Shown here: positions 1 to 8,141 of the stretch, piece by piece
How the letters are laid out: each line of letters begins with the position of its first letter
Numbering within the stretch: position 1 is the first letter of the stretch
Source of the DNA: Anaerolineales bacterium UBA2317
Lineage (GTDB): Bacteria; Chloroflexota; Anaerolineae; Anaerolineales; Villigracilaceae
DNA: 64,000 bases
NCBI GenBank assembly: GCA_002345215.1
Contig: DDVH01000029.1
Coordinates: 10,204-74,203, forward strand
Direction of reading: 5' to 3'
Program-made: the position numbers and the translations under genes
Notes under the pieces: generated by a model
Database searches by the model: none
Seen by the model: only the letters and a program-made list of their open reading frames with translations
Told to the model about the DNA's origin: nothing

Positions 1-1578
1 AATAATCCAACCTGTAAAACGGTCGTTTCGGAATGCTTGAACGGCTTGTGCATAATACGGGATGATATACACAACATCTTCATGTGTAATACGTTGCATT
101 TCCCAAACAATTTCTTTACGTTCTTCAAAGTTCAAAGTTACTTGTTGTTGGTTGTATAGTTCATCATAAACAGGATTTGAATACCCTGTTTCGCTTGAAC
201 CATAAGGGATTGCGTCTGTTGTGTACACATACAATAAAGCACTTGGGTCAGGGTCAGAAACCCAACCCCAAATCATAATATCGAAATCAAACGTGGGGCA
301 ACAAATAGCAGTTAAAGCATCTGCATCAAAAGCTTGAGGTTCTAAAGCCACACCAATTTCTGCCCACATTTCTTTCAACAATTCAGCAATACGTGGGTAA
401 TCGCTATTATCACTATCCCAATTGATGCGGAAAGACAAAGCCCGCGAGCCATCTGGCATTTCGCGCACACCATCGCCGTCAGTATCAAGGTAACCAGCAT
501 CATCTAAAATTTGGTTTGCCTTGGCAGTATCAAATTCATAATCTGTAAGTGTGTTGTTGAACCATACGCCTAACCCATCAGGAATTAATGTAAAGCCTGG
601 CGTACCAAGACCAAACAAAACCACGTCTATTATTTTTTGTTTATCAGTTGCATGGGCTAATGCCAAACGGACATTTCTATCGCGTAAGGCAGGATGACCT
701 GTACAAAGCCCACCTTCATCCACAGGGCAATTTTCTGGGTCAATTTGATTGAATATAATATCCTCTGGACCAGGCGAAAATGGCGCACCTGTTACCACAG
801 TCACAGCAGATTCGCTTTTCAAACCTTCTACTGCAGTGCCAGGTAAACTACTAATCATATCTACTTGACCAGTCTTAATCGCTTGCACCAAAGCATCAGG
901 ATTATCAAAGGTTTGGAAAATCACTTCATCCACTTTGGGCGGAGTGGCAAAATGTTCTTTATTAGCCGCCAAGCGCACAAATTCATCAGGTACATATTCC
1001 GCCAACTTAAATGGGCCAGAACCTATCATAGTGACATTATCAAATTCAGTGGGGCTAGCAGTTTCCCAAATATGTTTCGGTAAAATGTATAAATAAACCA
1101 ATTGGCTTTCAATATTTGGAATCGCTTCTGTTAGTGTAAGCACCACTTCGTTATTCCCAGTGGCTTCAATCGAATCAAAATAAGTCGTATAATATCCATT
1201 CAAATATGGGTATTCAGGTGTGTCTTTATACAAGTTATAAGTAAAAGCCACATCTTCGGCAGTTAGGTCTTCACCATCATGAAATTTCAAACCCTCCTTA
1301 ATTTTGAAAGTCCACACTGTGCCATCATCTGAAGCAGTAGCGCTCTCAGCAATACTCAATGTAAAAGAGCCGTCCAAATTCAAATCATACATTGAGTCGT
1401 AAACCAATTCAAAAATTGTATACTCTACTGCCAAAATTGCCATGCCAGGATTCAATGTATCGGGTCCGCCACCCCAACCGATTCTTACAACGGCTGGCGT
1501 ACTAGCGCTTTGACCTGTTCCGCAAGCGGAAAGCACCAAAGCGAAAAGCAAAAAAACGAACAGAAACTTTTGTTTCAT
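1..1578 (-). CDS. Peptide/oligopeptide ABC transporter substrate-binding lipoprotein (SBP_bac_5), C-terminus cut by window edge
   Basis: The reverse strand is open from the ATG at 1578 to the left edge (526 codons). The N-terminus is a lipoprotein signal (MKQKFLFVFLLFALVLSAC) with lipobox LSAC and Cys19. The body reads as a family-5 extracellular solute-binding protein: WTFKIKEGLKFHDGEDLTA, then LTEAIPNIESQLVYLYILPK, then GSGPFKL and VRLALAHATDKQKI. Such proteins capture peptides, nickel or related small solutes outside the membrane and deliver them to an ABC permease; the permease genes would lie left of the window. The SD AGGAGAAGAG directly precedes the start. Substrate cannot be told from the sequence. 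Confidence 0.93.
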   Translation of the reverse strand, partial: MKQKFLFVFLLFALVLSACGTGQSASTPAVVRIGWGGGPDTLNPGMAILAVEYTIFELVYDSMYDLNLDGSFTLSIAESATASDDGTVWTFKIKEGLKFHDGEDLTAEDVAFTYNLYKDTPEYPYLNGYYTTYFDSIEATGNNEVVLTLTEAIPNIESQLVYLYILPKHIWETASPTEFDNVTMIGSGPFKLAEYVPDEFVRLAANKEHFATPPKVDEVIFQTFDNPDALVQAIKTGQVDMISSLPGTAVEGLKSESAVTVVTGAPFSPGPEDIIFNQIDPENCPVDEGGLCTGHPALRDRNVRLALAHATDKQKIIDVVLFGLGTPGFTLIPDGLGVWFNNTLTDYEFDTAKANQILDDAGYLDTDGDGVREMPDGSRALSFRINWDSDNSDYPRIAELLKEMWAEIGVALEPQAFDADALTAICCPTFDFDIMIWGWVSDPDPSALLYVYTTDAIPYGSSETGYSNPVYDELYNQQQVTLNFEERKEIVWEMQRITHEDVVYIIPYYAQAVQAFRNDRFTGWII

Positions 1579-1604
1579 CTCTTCTCCTATTTCTTAAAAT
1601 AAAT

Positions 1605-1636
1605 TGCGCCATAGCAGATTAAACTGCCATAGCGCA
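1605..1636 (-). promoter_or_regulatory. 12-13 bp hairpin in the 5' leader of the ABC binding-protein gene
   Basis: The arms TGCGCCATAGCAG and CTGCCATAGCGCA flank a six-base loop. Read as reverse-strand RNA, the two mismatches become G-U wobbles, so the stem closes fully; on the forward strand they would be A-C mismatches. It sits about 30 nt before the SD of the binding-protein gene and is followed by a short U-rich stretch. It may be a leader structure or a weak attenuator. No known riboswitch class was recognised. Confidence 0.5.
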
Positions 1637-1755
1637 GGTTTCAAAAACGATAAGTTGCAATGACCCTATCAAGGAACTCATTGACATTAATTTTACTGTA
1701 ATTTCAAGAATAGGGAAAGCATAGAATTATCTTGCAATACTAAGAACGTCCGTCG

Positions 1756-1823
1756 CCACAGAGCACACAGAGTTCACTGAGGTTTTTAAAAGGTTTTCTC
1801 AAAGGTCTCTGTGAACTCTGTGG
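1756..1823. repeat. CCACAGAG-type dispersed inverted repeat, copy 1
   Basis: CCACAGAGcaCACAGAG on the left is answered by CTCTGTGaaCTCTGTGG on the right, giving an imperfect hairpin of about 68 bp between the divergent ABC binding protein and S9 peptidase genes. Two further complete copies are at 8074-8140 and 38053-38119, and a half copy lies inside a gene at 20068-20090. The remainder of 1579-1852 holds only the leader hairpin and a candidate -10 box. Confidence 0.8.
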
Positions 1824-1840
1824 TTAACGAATGGTTTTGG

Positions 1841-1846
1841 TAAAAT
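1841..1846 (+). promoter_or_regulatory. -10-like TAAAAT, six bases before the S9 peptidase ATG
   Basis: TAAAAT is followed by six bases and the ATG at 1853, with no SD in between. A start of transcription about seven bases after the -10 box would fall on the A of the ATG, which is the layout of a leaderless mRNA. No good -35 box is visible. The same arrangement recurs at mutS (23101) and at 37432. Confidence 0.4.
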
Positions 1847-1852
1847 CTCGGC

Positions 1853-3706
1853 ATGGAAAACCCAATCAAACTCACAGAAAAATATGAACGCAACGGCTGG
1901 CCCTCCTTAAAGAGACCTGACCTTAAACCACCCGCTGGATTAACCCTCCCGCTTCTGACTTCGGTCGAGCGGATACGCTCCCATACACTTTCATCTCAGG
2001 GACACATCGCCTGCATCAAAGATGGTGCTTATTCATCCGATGTGTTCACCATGTCAGCAAATGGAAGTTGGCTATCACGAATCAGCACAGATAGGACGCT
2101 CGTGCCATATTGGGATGATGAAACTCCGCAATGGTCACCCGATGGGAATTGGTTAGCATTTACCTTGAATGGTCATGTTCATATTGTCCCAAAAGACGGC
2201 GGCTTACCAAAAAAAATCACAGACTTTACATCGTCTGCAAGTTCTCCGCGTTGGATGCCTGATTCAAAAGGATTAATCGTTTCGTTTGAAAGATATGATG
2301 CCGACCAATTATTACTTACAAACATTGACGGTGATTATCCAACTGCATTAACGAATGACACAATTGGCGACCATTGGGATGCGAACCCATCACCCGATGG
2401 AAAATTTATTTTATACAACTTACGCCGCTTTGACGATTTAAATCGTTTAGATATTATTCTGCTTGAAATTTCAACAGGAAAACAAATCACATTATATGGC
2501 AAATCTTCTGTGCGAGCCATTTCACCAAAATGGTCACCAGATGGCAAATGGATTTCATTTATTGCCCAAGAAGGTCAACGCGAAGAGTTATATTTGATTA
2601 AGCCAAACGGGGAAGGCTTGCATCAATTTACGAAAGGCGGGCATGACATTTTTCAATATGAATGGTCACCTTCAGGGAAGCAGATTCTCTTGGTGGTGAA
2701 TCGAAATGGTTCATTTGAGTTAGATGTCGCCGAAGCAGAAACAGGTAAAAGCGTAAGTCTAAGAAGCGAAGTGGGGATTCATTCCAATCCGAATTGGTCA
2801 AGAGATGAAGCATATATCACATTTGAATTTGAATCGCCGACTGTTACAACTGATATTTTCAAAATGGATTTGAAAACAAAACAAGTGACTCAATTAACAT
2901 TTTCAAATCCGTCTGCTATGCAAAATTATCCATTTGTGACTCCTGAAATCGTTTCATATAAAAGTTATGATGGTTTAGAAATTCCTGCGTTTTTATATCG
3001 CCCTGTAAAATCAAATAGCGCGGCGATTTTATATCCACATGGCGGACCGAAAGATCAATATGGTTTTGCGTTTGATGAAGTGGCGCAGTATTTTACGGCG
3101 AAGGGTTATACCTACATTGCGCCGAATTATCGCGGCTCGACGGGTTATGGCAAAGATTTTGAACGCGCGAATTATAACGATTGGGCAGTTGGTGACATGC
3201 AAGATTGTTTGCATGGAGCAAAATATTTGCGGACGTTGAAAAATGTTCAGCCCGATAAAATTGGAATCGCTGGTGGAAGTTACGGCGGATATATGACGAT
3301 TGCATCATTATCGCGTGACCCTGAATATTTATTTGCCTGTGGAATCACAAAATATGGTGACTCAAATTTGGTCAGCTCTTGGGCGCAATGTGAAAAAAGA
3401 TTACGCTTTTATACAGAAATATTTTTAGGGCATCCATCTGATAATGTGAAAGCCTATTTGAAAGGCTCCCCCATTACTGAAGCGAAGAATGTTCAAAAAC
3501 CAGTTTTGATTTTGCATGGCTTACTTGATACGATTGTTCCGCCTGAAGCAAGTGAGGAATGGGTTGAAGCGTTAAGAAGAGAAAATAAAGTGTTTGAATA
3601 TAAAACCTATGGAACAGAACCTCACGGCTTTTTGCGCCGTGAGAATTTATTGGATGTATATGAAAGAATGGAAAGATTTTTGGATTGGTATTTGTTGCCT
3701 TCTTAA
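1853..3706 (+). CDS. S9-family prolyl oligopeptidase / acylaminoacyl-peptidase-like serine peptidase
   Basis: 617 residues. Residues about 35-360 hold TolB/DPP-like beta-propeller blades, seen as repeated WSPDGNWLAFT, NPSPDGKFILY, WSPDGKWISFI and WSPSGKQILLV. The C-terminal third is an alpha/beta-hydrolase peptidase domain with the nucleophile in GGSYGGY (Ser476), the acid in HGLLDTIVP (Asp559) and the histidine in EPHGF (His591); HGGPKDQYG is the usual oxyanion-loop signature. No signal peptide is seen, so it probably acts in the cytoplasm on short peptides. No SD is visible; a TAAAAT box 6 nt upstream suggests a leaderless start. The frameshifted lipoprotein gene follows 29 bp later. Confidence 0.93.
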   Translation: MENPIKLTEKYERNGWPSLKRPDLKPPAGLTLPLLTSVERIRSHTLSSQGHIACIKDGAYSSDVFTMSANGSWLSRISTDRTLVPYWDDETPQWSPDGNWLAFTLNGHVHIVPKDGGLPKKITDFTSSASSPRWMPDSKGLIVSFERYDADQLLLTNIDGDYPTALTNDTIGDHWDANPSPDGKFILYNLRRFDDLNRLDIILLEISTGKQITLYGKSSVRAISPKWSPDGKWISFIAQEGQREELYLIKPNGEGLHQFTKGGHDIFQYEWSPSGKQILLVVNRNGSFELDVAEAETGKSVSLRSEVGIHSNPNWSRDEAYITFEFESPTVTTDIFKMDLKTKQVTQLTFSNPSAMQNYPFVTPEIVSYKSYDGLEIPAFLYRPVKSNSAAILYPHGGPKDQYGFAFDEVAQYFTAKGYTYIAPNYRGSTGYGKDFERANYNDWAVGDMQDCLHGAKYLRTLKNVQPDKIGIAGGSYGGYMTIASLSRDPEYLFACGITKYGDSNLVSSWAQCEKRLRFYTEIFLGHPSDNVKAYLKGSPITEAKNVQKPVLILHGLLDTIVPPEASEEWVEALRRENKVFEYKTYGTEPHGFLRRENLLDVYERMERFLDWYLLPS

Positions 3707-3735
3707 TATGCCCAAAAGCCCCGAAGCAGGCGTAG

Positions 3736-4708
3736 ATGAAATATCAAATAAAAAATAAAAGCAATATCAAAATTTTTATAAATTTAAATGTGTTGATATT
3801 CATATTGACATCATGTCTAAGCAGTGCTGTAGATGAGAGTATTACTGAAATATCTCCGAATCCAAATATAAAAATTACAACACCTACTGTAACGCAAGCC
3901 GTGAGTAAAACTCAAACGCCCATTCCTTCTTTATCAGTTGAGGATGCAGAAGCACGTGTTCTTGAATTCCTCAAAACTAACACAGGTTGTGTGCTTCCTT
4001 GTTGGTGGGGTATAACGCCTGGTATAACCACTTCTGACGAAATATCGTCAATTCTTGAATCCTTTTTAGGATTAGTTGTTAGTGAAGTCAGGTATGAATT
4101 TTCAGAGTCGGGTGGCTCTTTATTAATGCGCCCTCTTTCAAATGGTATTCGCGTTGGAATTCAATACCTTATCCATGAAAATGCTATTTCAATGATTTAT
4201 GTAAAAACAGAAATGACCGAAAATACCTACGATTTGGTGTATGCGGACTCATTCTATCAAGAAGTAATGTCTGAATACACTCTTGAGGTAATATTGACCA
4301 GATATGGGAAACCTAATCAGATTCTTGTTAGGTCGTTTTCTGATTTAGCGGGACATTTCAATCCATTTCAAACATTATTGTATTATCCTGATAAAGGCAT
4401 CGTTGTGCAGTATTTTAGTCCAAACGGATTGATAACAGAAAATGACGAGTTTATACTTCCCACTTGCCCACCTATAGGTCATATCTCGTTGAGACTTTGT
4501 CCCAGATTCAAAAATGACATTAAAAGAAATACTACAGATTGATGATAGTTATGATAAATATAAAAATATTTCAGAAGCAACAAACATGGATATTAATACA
4601 TTTTATGAGTCTTATCGTGACTATGATGAAAGTTTACTCACATCAAGTTGCCCCGCAATTCTAAAAACGCCTGAAAATATCTGGCCAAGTGAATATAGAA
4701 ATCCATAA
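3736..4708 (+). pseudogene. Frameshifted 'CWWG' lipoprotein, paralogue of the gene at 48902
   Basis: The first frame (3736-4542) gives a lipoprotein with lipobox LTSC (Cys27), a Thr/Pro stalk and the motif CVLPCWWGITPG. A second, shifted frame ends at 4708 and encodes DINTFYESYRDY. The intact lipoprotein at 48902 has CKLPCWWGWIVPG in its middle and NIETFHQTYIK at its end, so both frames here match one full-length relative. The first frame runs off into LCPRFKNDIKRNTTD, while the shifted frame reads VPDSKMTLKEILQ where the paralogue has DPSMKRTIEE. The break must lie between the TGA at 4490 and about 4513, near short homopolymers. Either the gene is inactivated or the assembly has a one-base error. 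Function unknown. Confidence 0.75.
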
Positions 4709-4724
4709 TAGGATAATTCCCACT

Positions 4725-5903
4725 ATGACAAACTTCTTCAACTACGACGATTTAACTTGGGATGAAGTAGCGGATCTCCCACGCGATACGCCTTTGGTTT
4801 TGCCATTAGGTTCAGGCTATGATACTGCTCAATTGCAGAATCAATTATCAAATCCAGAACGATGCGGTTTACTTCCCCCATTCCCGTTTGGTTGGCGAAA
4901 TAGCGGGCTTGAAATCCCAGATCAAATTTTTTGGGGTTACATCATCAACTTGTTAGATAGTTTGCGAGATGATGGTTTTACGAGAGTGTATTGCCTTGCC
5001 CCTAGTGGCATAGACCCACAAAGTTCTTTCATTGCAAACCTTCCAATTCTTCGGCAAGGGCATGTTTCGATGAATCAACCCAAACCATTTTTACCACCCG
5101 ATACTGAACGCGAAAAAGTAATTTTGATTCCGATTGGTCACACCGAGCAACATGGTTTTCATTTGCCACTTTCGGTAGATACTATCATTATTGATGCGAT
5201 TGCTAAAGGAACTGTTTTGTATAAAAGTAATAGCCCTGACCTGGCTACACGCAGTTTTAGTTTACCCGTCATGCCGTATGGAGTCAGCACACATCGTTCA
5301 TCTTTTGCTGGCACGCTGAATGCTGGCGGACGCGCCTTTGAAGATTTTTGGATGGCGGTGATTGATACTTTGGTGGCTCGTGGATTCAACCGCTTCTATC
5401 TGATGAGTGGACATGGTGGCAATACCTCATTTTTGATCAATATCGTCAAATATGCTGGTGAACGTCACCGCCGCATTTTTTGCGCGACCACTTGGTTACA
5501 TACATCTGGAAGCATTGGCGCAGAGGCAATCAAAAAATATCGCACCTCAAAAATTGGTGGTATGGGTCATGCTGGCGAATTGGAAACCTCTTTCATGCTT
5601 CATCTGCGCCCCGATTTATGCAAAATGGAAAAAGTTGTTGATGAAACAGATTTCGTCTCAACCCCTGATTATTATATGGATTGGATCGAAGGCGGAAGTT
5701 TGGTCGCCAACCCACCTTGGGATGATGATACAAAAACTGGCGCGTATGGCGCGGGAAGTCACGCTACCGCTGAAAAAGGAAAACTATGGCTCGAAGCCGC
5801 CATTCAAGAAAAAGCCAATCATGTAGAGCAAATCCATGAGCAACATGAACGCAGAGAAAAAAGAAGAAATGAAGGCTATGGCTTGTGGGGAAAGAAATTC
5901 TAA
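4725..5903 (+). CDS. Creatininase-family amidohydrolase with an extra degenerate N-terminal lobe
   Basis: 392 residues from the ATG at 4725, which has an AGGA 12 nt upstream; an earlier in-frame ATG at 4689 lies inside the previous gene. The C-terminal two thirds carries the metal-binding signature of creatininase/MftE amidohydrolases: IPIGHTEQHGFHLP, SGHGGNTSF and GHAGELETS. Family members hydrolyse cyclic or linear amides with a two-metal centre. The first 125 residues look like a worn second copy: LPLGSGYD for IPIGHTEQHG, LLPPFPFG for VMPYGVSTH, and DDGFTRVYCLAPSG for ARGFNRFYLMSGHGG, with the metal ligands gone. No mycofactocin genes are near. Substrate unknown. Confidence 0.85.
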   Translation: MTNFFNYDDLTWDEVADLPRDTPLVLPLGSGYDTAQLQNQLSNPERCGLLPPFPFGWRNSGLEIPDQIFWGYIINLLDSLRDDGFTRVYCLAPSGIDPQSSFIANLPILRQGHVSMNQPKPFLPPDTEREKVILIPIGHTEQHGFHLPLSVDTIIIDAIAKGTVLYKSNSPDLATRSFSLPVMPYGVSTHRSSFAGTLNAGGRAFEDFWMAVIDTLVARGFNRFYLMSGHGGNTSFLINIVKYAGERHRRIFCATTWLHTSGSIGAEAIKKYRTSKIGGMGHAGELETSFMLHLRPDLCKMEKVVDETDFVSTPDYYMDWIEGGSLVANPPWDDDTKTGAYGAGSHATAEKGKLWLEAAIQEKANHVEQIHEQHERREKRRNEGYGLWGKKF

Positions 5904-6589
5904 TCTTTTACTACAAATTCAATCTTCATACCACAAAATTGACGATTACCGACCATTAAAGTAAAAAACGAACGATATTCACCGGCATTTTTGGGAGCAA
6001 CAAAAAAGGCACTGACACGTAATGTATCACCCGGTGGGACGGTTTCTTTTGTATCTTGAATTTTCGTACCTTCATGGCGATACCCACCTGTGTAAACAAG
6101 GTCAATAGTCGTTCTCGTCCAAGTCTTTGAACCAGTATTTTGAATTGTCCAGAAAGCATAAAACTCAGATTTTTTTTCTATGACCGCCCATTTGGGAGGT
6201 TGGGTCTGAGAAACTATCACTGTACAAGACCAAGGAGCGGGTGTTTTAAATTTTGAAACATCTTGCGTGCCCACACCACCACTCGAAATAAATCCTAGAG
6301 GTGTATCTGTTGGAATTGGCGTTAAAGTTGGTAGAAGAAAAATAAATGTAACCGTTGGCGAAGGTGTAATAGTTGGAATCCGTGTAGAGGTAGGTGTATA
6401 AGTAGGCGTCAATGATGGGTTTGCAATAGCAGTTTGTGTTTGTGCCGCAGCGGCTGTTTGGACAACAGCAGTTTGTAAAGCATTTATATCCGCTGGTTGT
6501 TGTGGAATATCAACCTGTGGAGAAGCACTGGGCAATGCACACGCTAATGTAACAAGAAGTAAAGAAATGAATGAGAAATGTTTACGCAT
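5900..6589 (-). CDS. Lipoprotein with NBR1-like Ig-type domain
   Basis: The start at 6589 is chosen because it opens a lipoprotein signal, MRKHFSFISLLLVTLAC (Cys17); the longer frame to 6670 would run into the mttB coding region. 229 residues: a Thr/Pro/Ser stalk at about 45-90, then a domain of about 110 residues with FWTIQNTGSKTWTRTTIDLVYTGG, VPPGDTLRVSAFFVAPKNAGEYRSFF and GMKIEFVVKD. That pattern (extra-strength Trp, GxKxW, AP..PG-Y) is typical of the NBR1 central Ig-like domain often found on Chloroflexota surface proteins. Presumably anchored in the membrane with the Ig domain outside. It lies 25 bp after mttB. Its 3' end overlaps the convergent creatininase gene by 4 bp. Confidence 0.8.
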   Translation of the reverse strand: MRKHFSFISLLLVTLACALPSASPQVDIPQQPADINALQTAVVQTAAAAQTQTAIANPSLTPTYTPTSTRIPTITPSPTVTFIFLLPTLTPIPTDTPLGFISSGGVGTQDVSKFKTPAPWSCTVIVSQTQPPKWAVIEKKSEFYAFWTIQNTGSKTWTRTTIDLVYTGGYRHEGTKIQDTKETVPPGDTLRVSAFFVAPKNAGEYRSFFTLMVGNRQFCGMKIEFVVKD

Positions 6590-6614
6590 ATCAACAAAAT
6601 AAGTATAACATTTA

Positions 6615-8036
6615 TCAAACCTTGAATCTTTCTTTGATAAACCTCTCCCCTTTTGCAATGAACTCATCATATTCTTCTGGCGCAGGAGCAGATTTCATCA
6701 AGTCTTGAGTTTTTTCTCTCAACACTTGTCTGGCTGGTGGTGAGCCTGCTTCTTGCCATTTTTCCATACTGTAATGCGGGTACACGCCGCTGATGTAATA
6801 TCCGTTTTTATAATTCCGTAGTGTAGAAGGTTGATTCAAAAAGTTTTTGCCAGGTCCAACTTTGTATATTTCACTAATGGCAGAATTAACTTCATCTAAT
6901 TGAAAGCCATCATGCAAACGTAAGGCTTGGTCAATAATTTCGTGGCAATGCACAAATGTTGTGGGAGAAATAGATTTCGACCCTAATGAGTCGCCGATAA
7001 ACGGCGCCAAGTGTCCGTTCGACAAAAGAAGCGCGAGGGTGTTCATCCAATAGGTATCGGCGGCGATTAAATCCATGCCCCAACCTGTGCCACTACCTGA
7101 TGTTGAACAATGTGGGATTTGATAATGCTTCATCATCTCTGAACATGCCACGCTTATTAAAATTGATTGCGGGTCATAAAAATTTAACATCGTACGCATG
7201 TCAAAATACACAGGCAACATGCCCAATAAAATCGACGCGCCTTTTTTGATGGTTTGGCTGACCACCAAGCCTGCTAATAATTCCGCCATCAACAAAGTTA
7301 ATGTACCTGCTGGTGTTAGAGGAGTGGATGCACCTGCCATGCTGTAATTTGAAAAAATAATTGGCAAGCCGCGTTCAATCGAAACTTTCATTTTATCCAC
7401 TGTGCCAGCATTCAAAACGAGTGGTGAAACAGGATTGAAATACGGAATCACAAATGGTTTATCACCCACTTCTTTGCCATGCAATAACTCAAACATATCT
7501 AACACATCAGAAAATTTATTTTCATCTGAAACCAATAACACCAATGGCTTGGTTGTATTTGAAATATGTTCAAGCGAACCATACATATCACCAAGTTCTT
7601 CTGAAACGTCGCGCACAATGCCCACTGTTGAAACCACATCATAATGTTTGAACATCGAACCCAAACGAACTAAATCACGAAAATTTTCACGTTTGAAAAT
7701 ATCTAAGGTTTCATCAAATGGGTTTTGATAAAATAGTGCCGTGACTCCCACACCAAAGCGGAGACGGTCTTCACCCAATTTCATTTTATGATTTCCGCGA
7801 CGGTCATACACGTCAATATTTTTCGGCGCGGATTCAATCGCTTCTTCGACTTGTTCAGGCTTGAATTTTACAATTCGGTCTTGTGATTTAACCCCAAGTT
7901 TTCTTTCGAGCAAATTCAAAATATCTGGCGAATCGATGCGCACACCTGTTTCACTTAATACTTTCAACACGTTTTGATGAGCTTCTTTGATTTGCTCTTC
8001 GCTCATCATAGTCAACTTCGGGCGGACGTTGTTCAT
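6615..8036 (-). CDS. MttB-superfamily (trimethylamine/betaine) methyltransferase, non-pyrrolysine type
   Basis: 473 residues from the ATG at 8036, preceded by AGGAG at 9 nt; the longer frame to 8090 reads through a hairpin and is unlikely. The protein is full length for the MttB superfamily, with MSEEQIKEAHQNVLKVLSETGVRID at the start, GMLPVYFDMRT and STSGSGTGWGMD in the middle, and a FLNQPSTLRNY / EYDEFIAKGERF end. Family members move methyl groups from quaternary or tertiary amines to a corrinoid protein. No in-frame amber codon is seen, so this belongs with the non-Pyl branch, of which MtgB (glycine betaine) is the best known. No corrinoid protein gene is next to it. The SD lies in a perfect hairpin (8041-8073). 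Confidence 0.88.
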   Translation of the reverse strand: MNNVRPKLTMMSEEQIKEAHQNVLKVLSETGVRIDSPDILNLLERKLGVKSQDRIVKFKPEQVEEAIESAPKNIDVYDRRGNHKMKLGEDRLRFGVGVTALFYQNPFDETLDIFKRENFRDLVRLGSMFKHYDVVSTVGIVRDVSEELGDMYGSLEHISNTTKPLVLLVSDENKFSDVLDMFELLHGKEVGDKPFVIPYFNPVSPLVLNAGTVDKMKVSIERGLPIIFSNYSMAGASTPLTPAGTLTLLMAELLAGLVVSQTIKKGASILLGMLPVYFDMRTMLNFYDPQSILISVACSEMMKHYQIPHCSTSGSGTGWGMDLIAADTYWMNTLALLLSNGHLAPFIGDSLGSKSISPTTFVHCHEIIDQALRLHDGFQLDEVNSAISEIYKVGPGKNFLNQPSTLRNYKNGYYISGVYPHYSMEKWQEAGSPPARQVLREKTQDLMKSAPAPEEYDEFIAKGERFIKERFKV

Positions 8037-8040
8037 AAAT

Positions 8041-8073
8041 GAATTCTCCTGCACTAATTTTACAGGAGAATTC
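8041..8073 (-). promoter_or_regulatory. Perfect 11-bp hairpin sequestering the SD of mttB
   Basis: On the reverse strand GAATTCTCCTG and CAGGAGAATTC pair without a mismatch around an 11-base loop. The second arm contains the AGGAG that sits 9 nt before the mttB ATG. In the folded mRNA the ribosome site would be closed, so translation would need melting, a ligand, a protein or a coupled event. No match to a known riboswitch core was recognised. Confidence 0.6.
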
Positions 8074-8140
8074 TTAGCCACAGAGAACACTGAGATCTTT
8101 GAGTTTTTTTCTCACGAATCTCTGTGAACTCTGTGGCTAA
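8074..8140. repeat. CCACAGAG-type dispersed inverted repeat, copy 2
   Basis: TTAGCCACAGAG on the left is mirrored by CTCTGTGGCTAA on the right, with a T-rich centre. It fills the gap between RIO1 and mttB and abuts the RIO1 stop codon. Same family as 1756-1823 and 38053-38119. Confidence 0.8.
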
Positions 8141-8141
8141 A

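Noticed and set aside
4689..4724. Upstream start of the creatininase at 4689
   Set aside because: It lies within the preceding frameshifted gene and lacks an SD; the ATG at 4725 opens a typical N-terminus.
5900..6670. Biosynthetic link of the creatininase gene to mycofactocin
   Set aside because: No MftA precursor, radical SAM protein or dehydrogenases are nearby; family resemblance alone is not enough.
7402..7651. Two overlapping forward ORFs opposite mttB
   Set aside because: Antisense shadows; no start signals and no recognisable protein.
6615..8036. Pyrrolysine-containing MttB
   Set aside because: The reading frame is complete without an in-frame amber codon, so it is a non-Pyl member.
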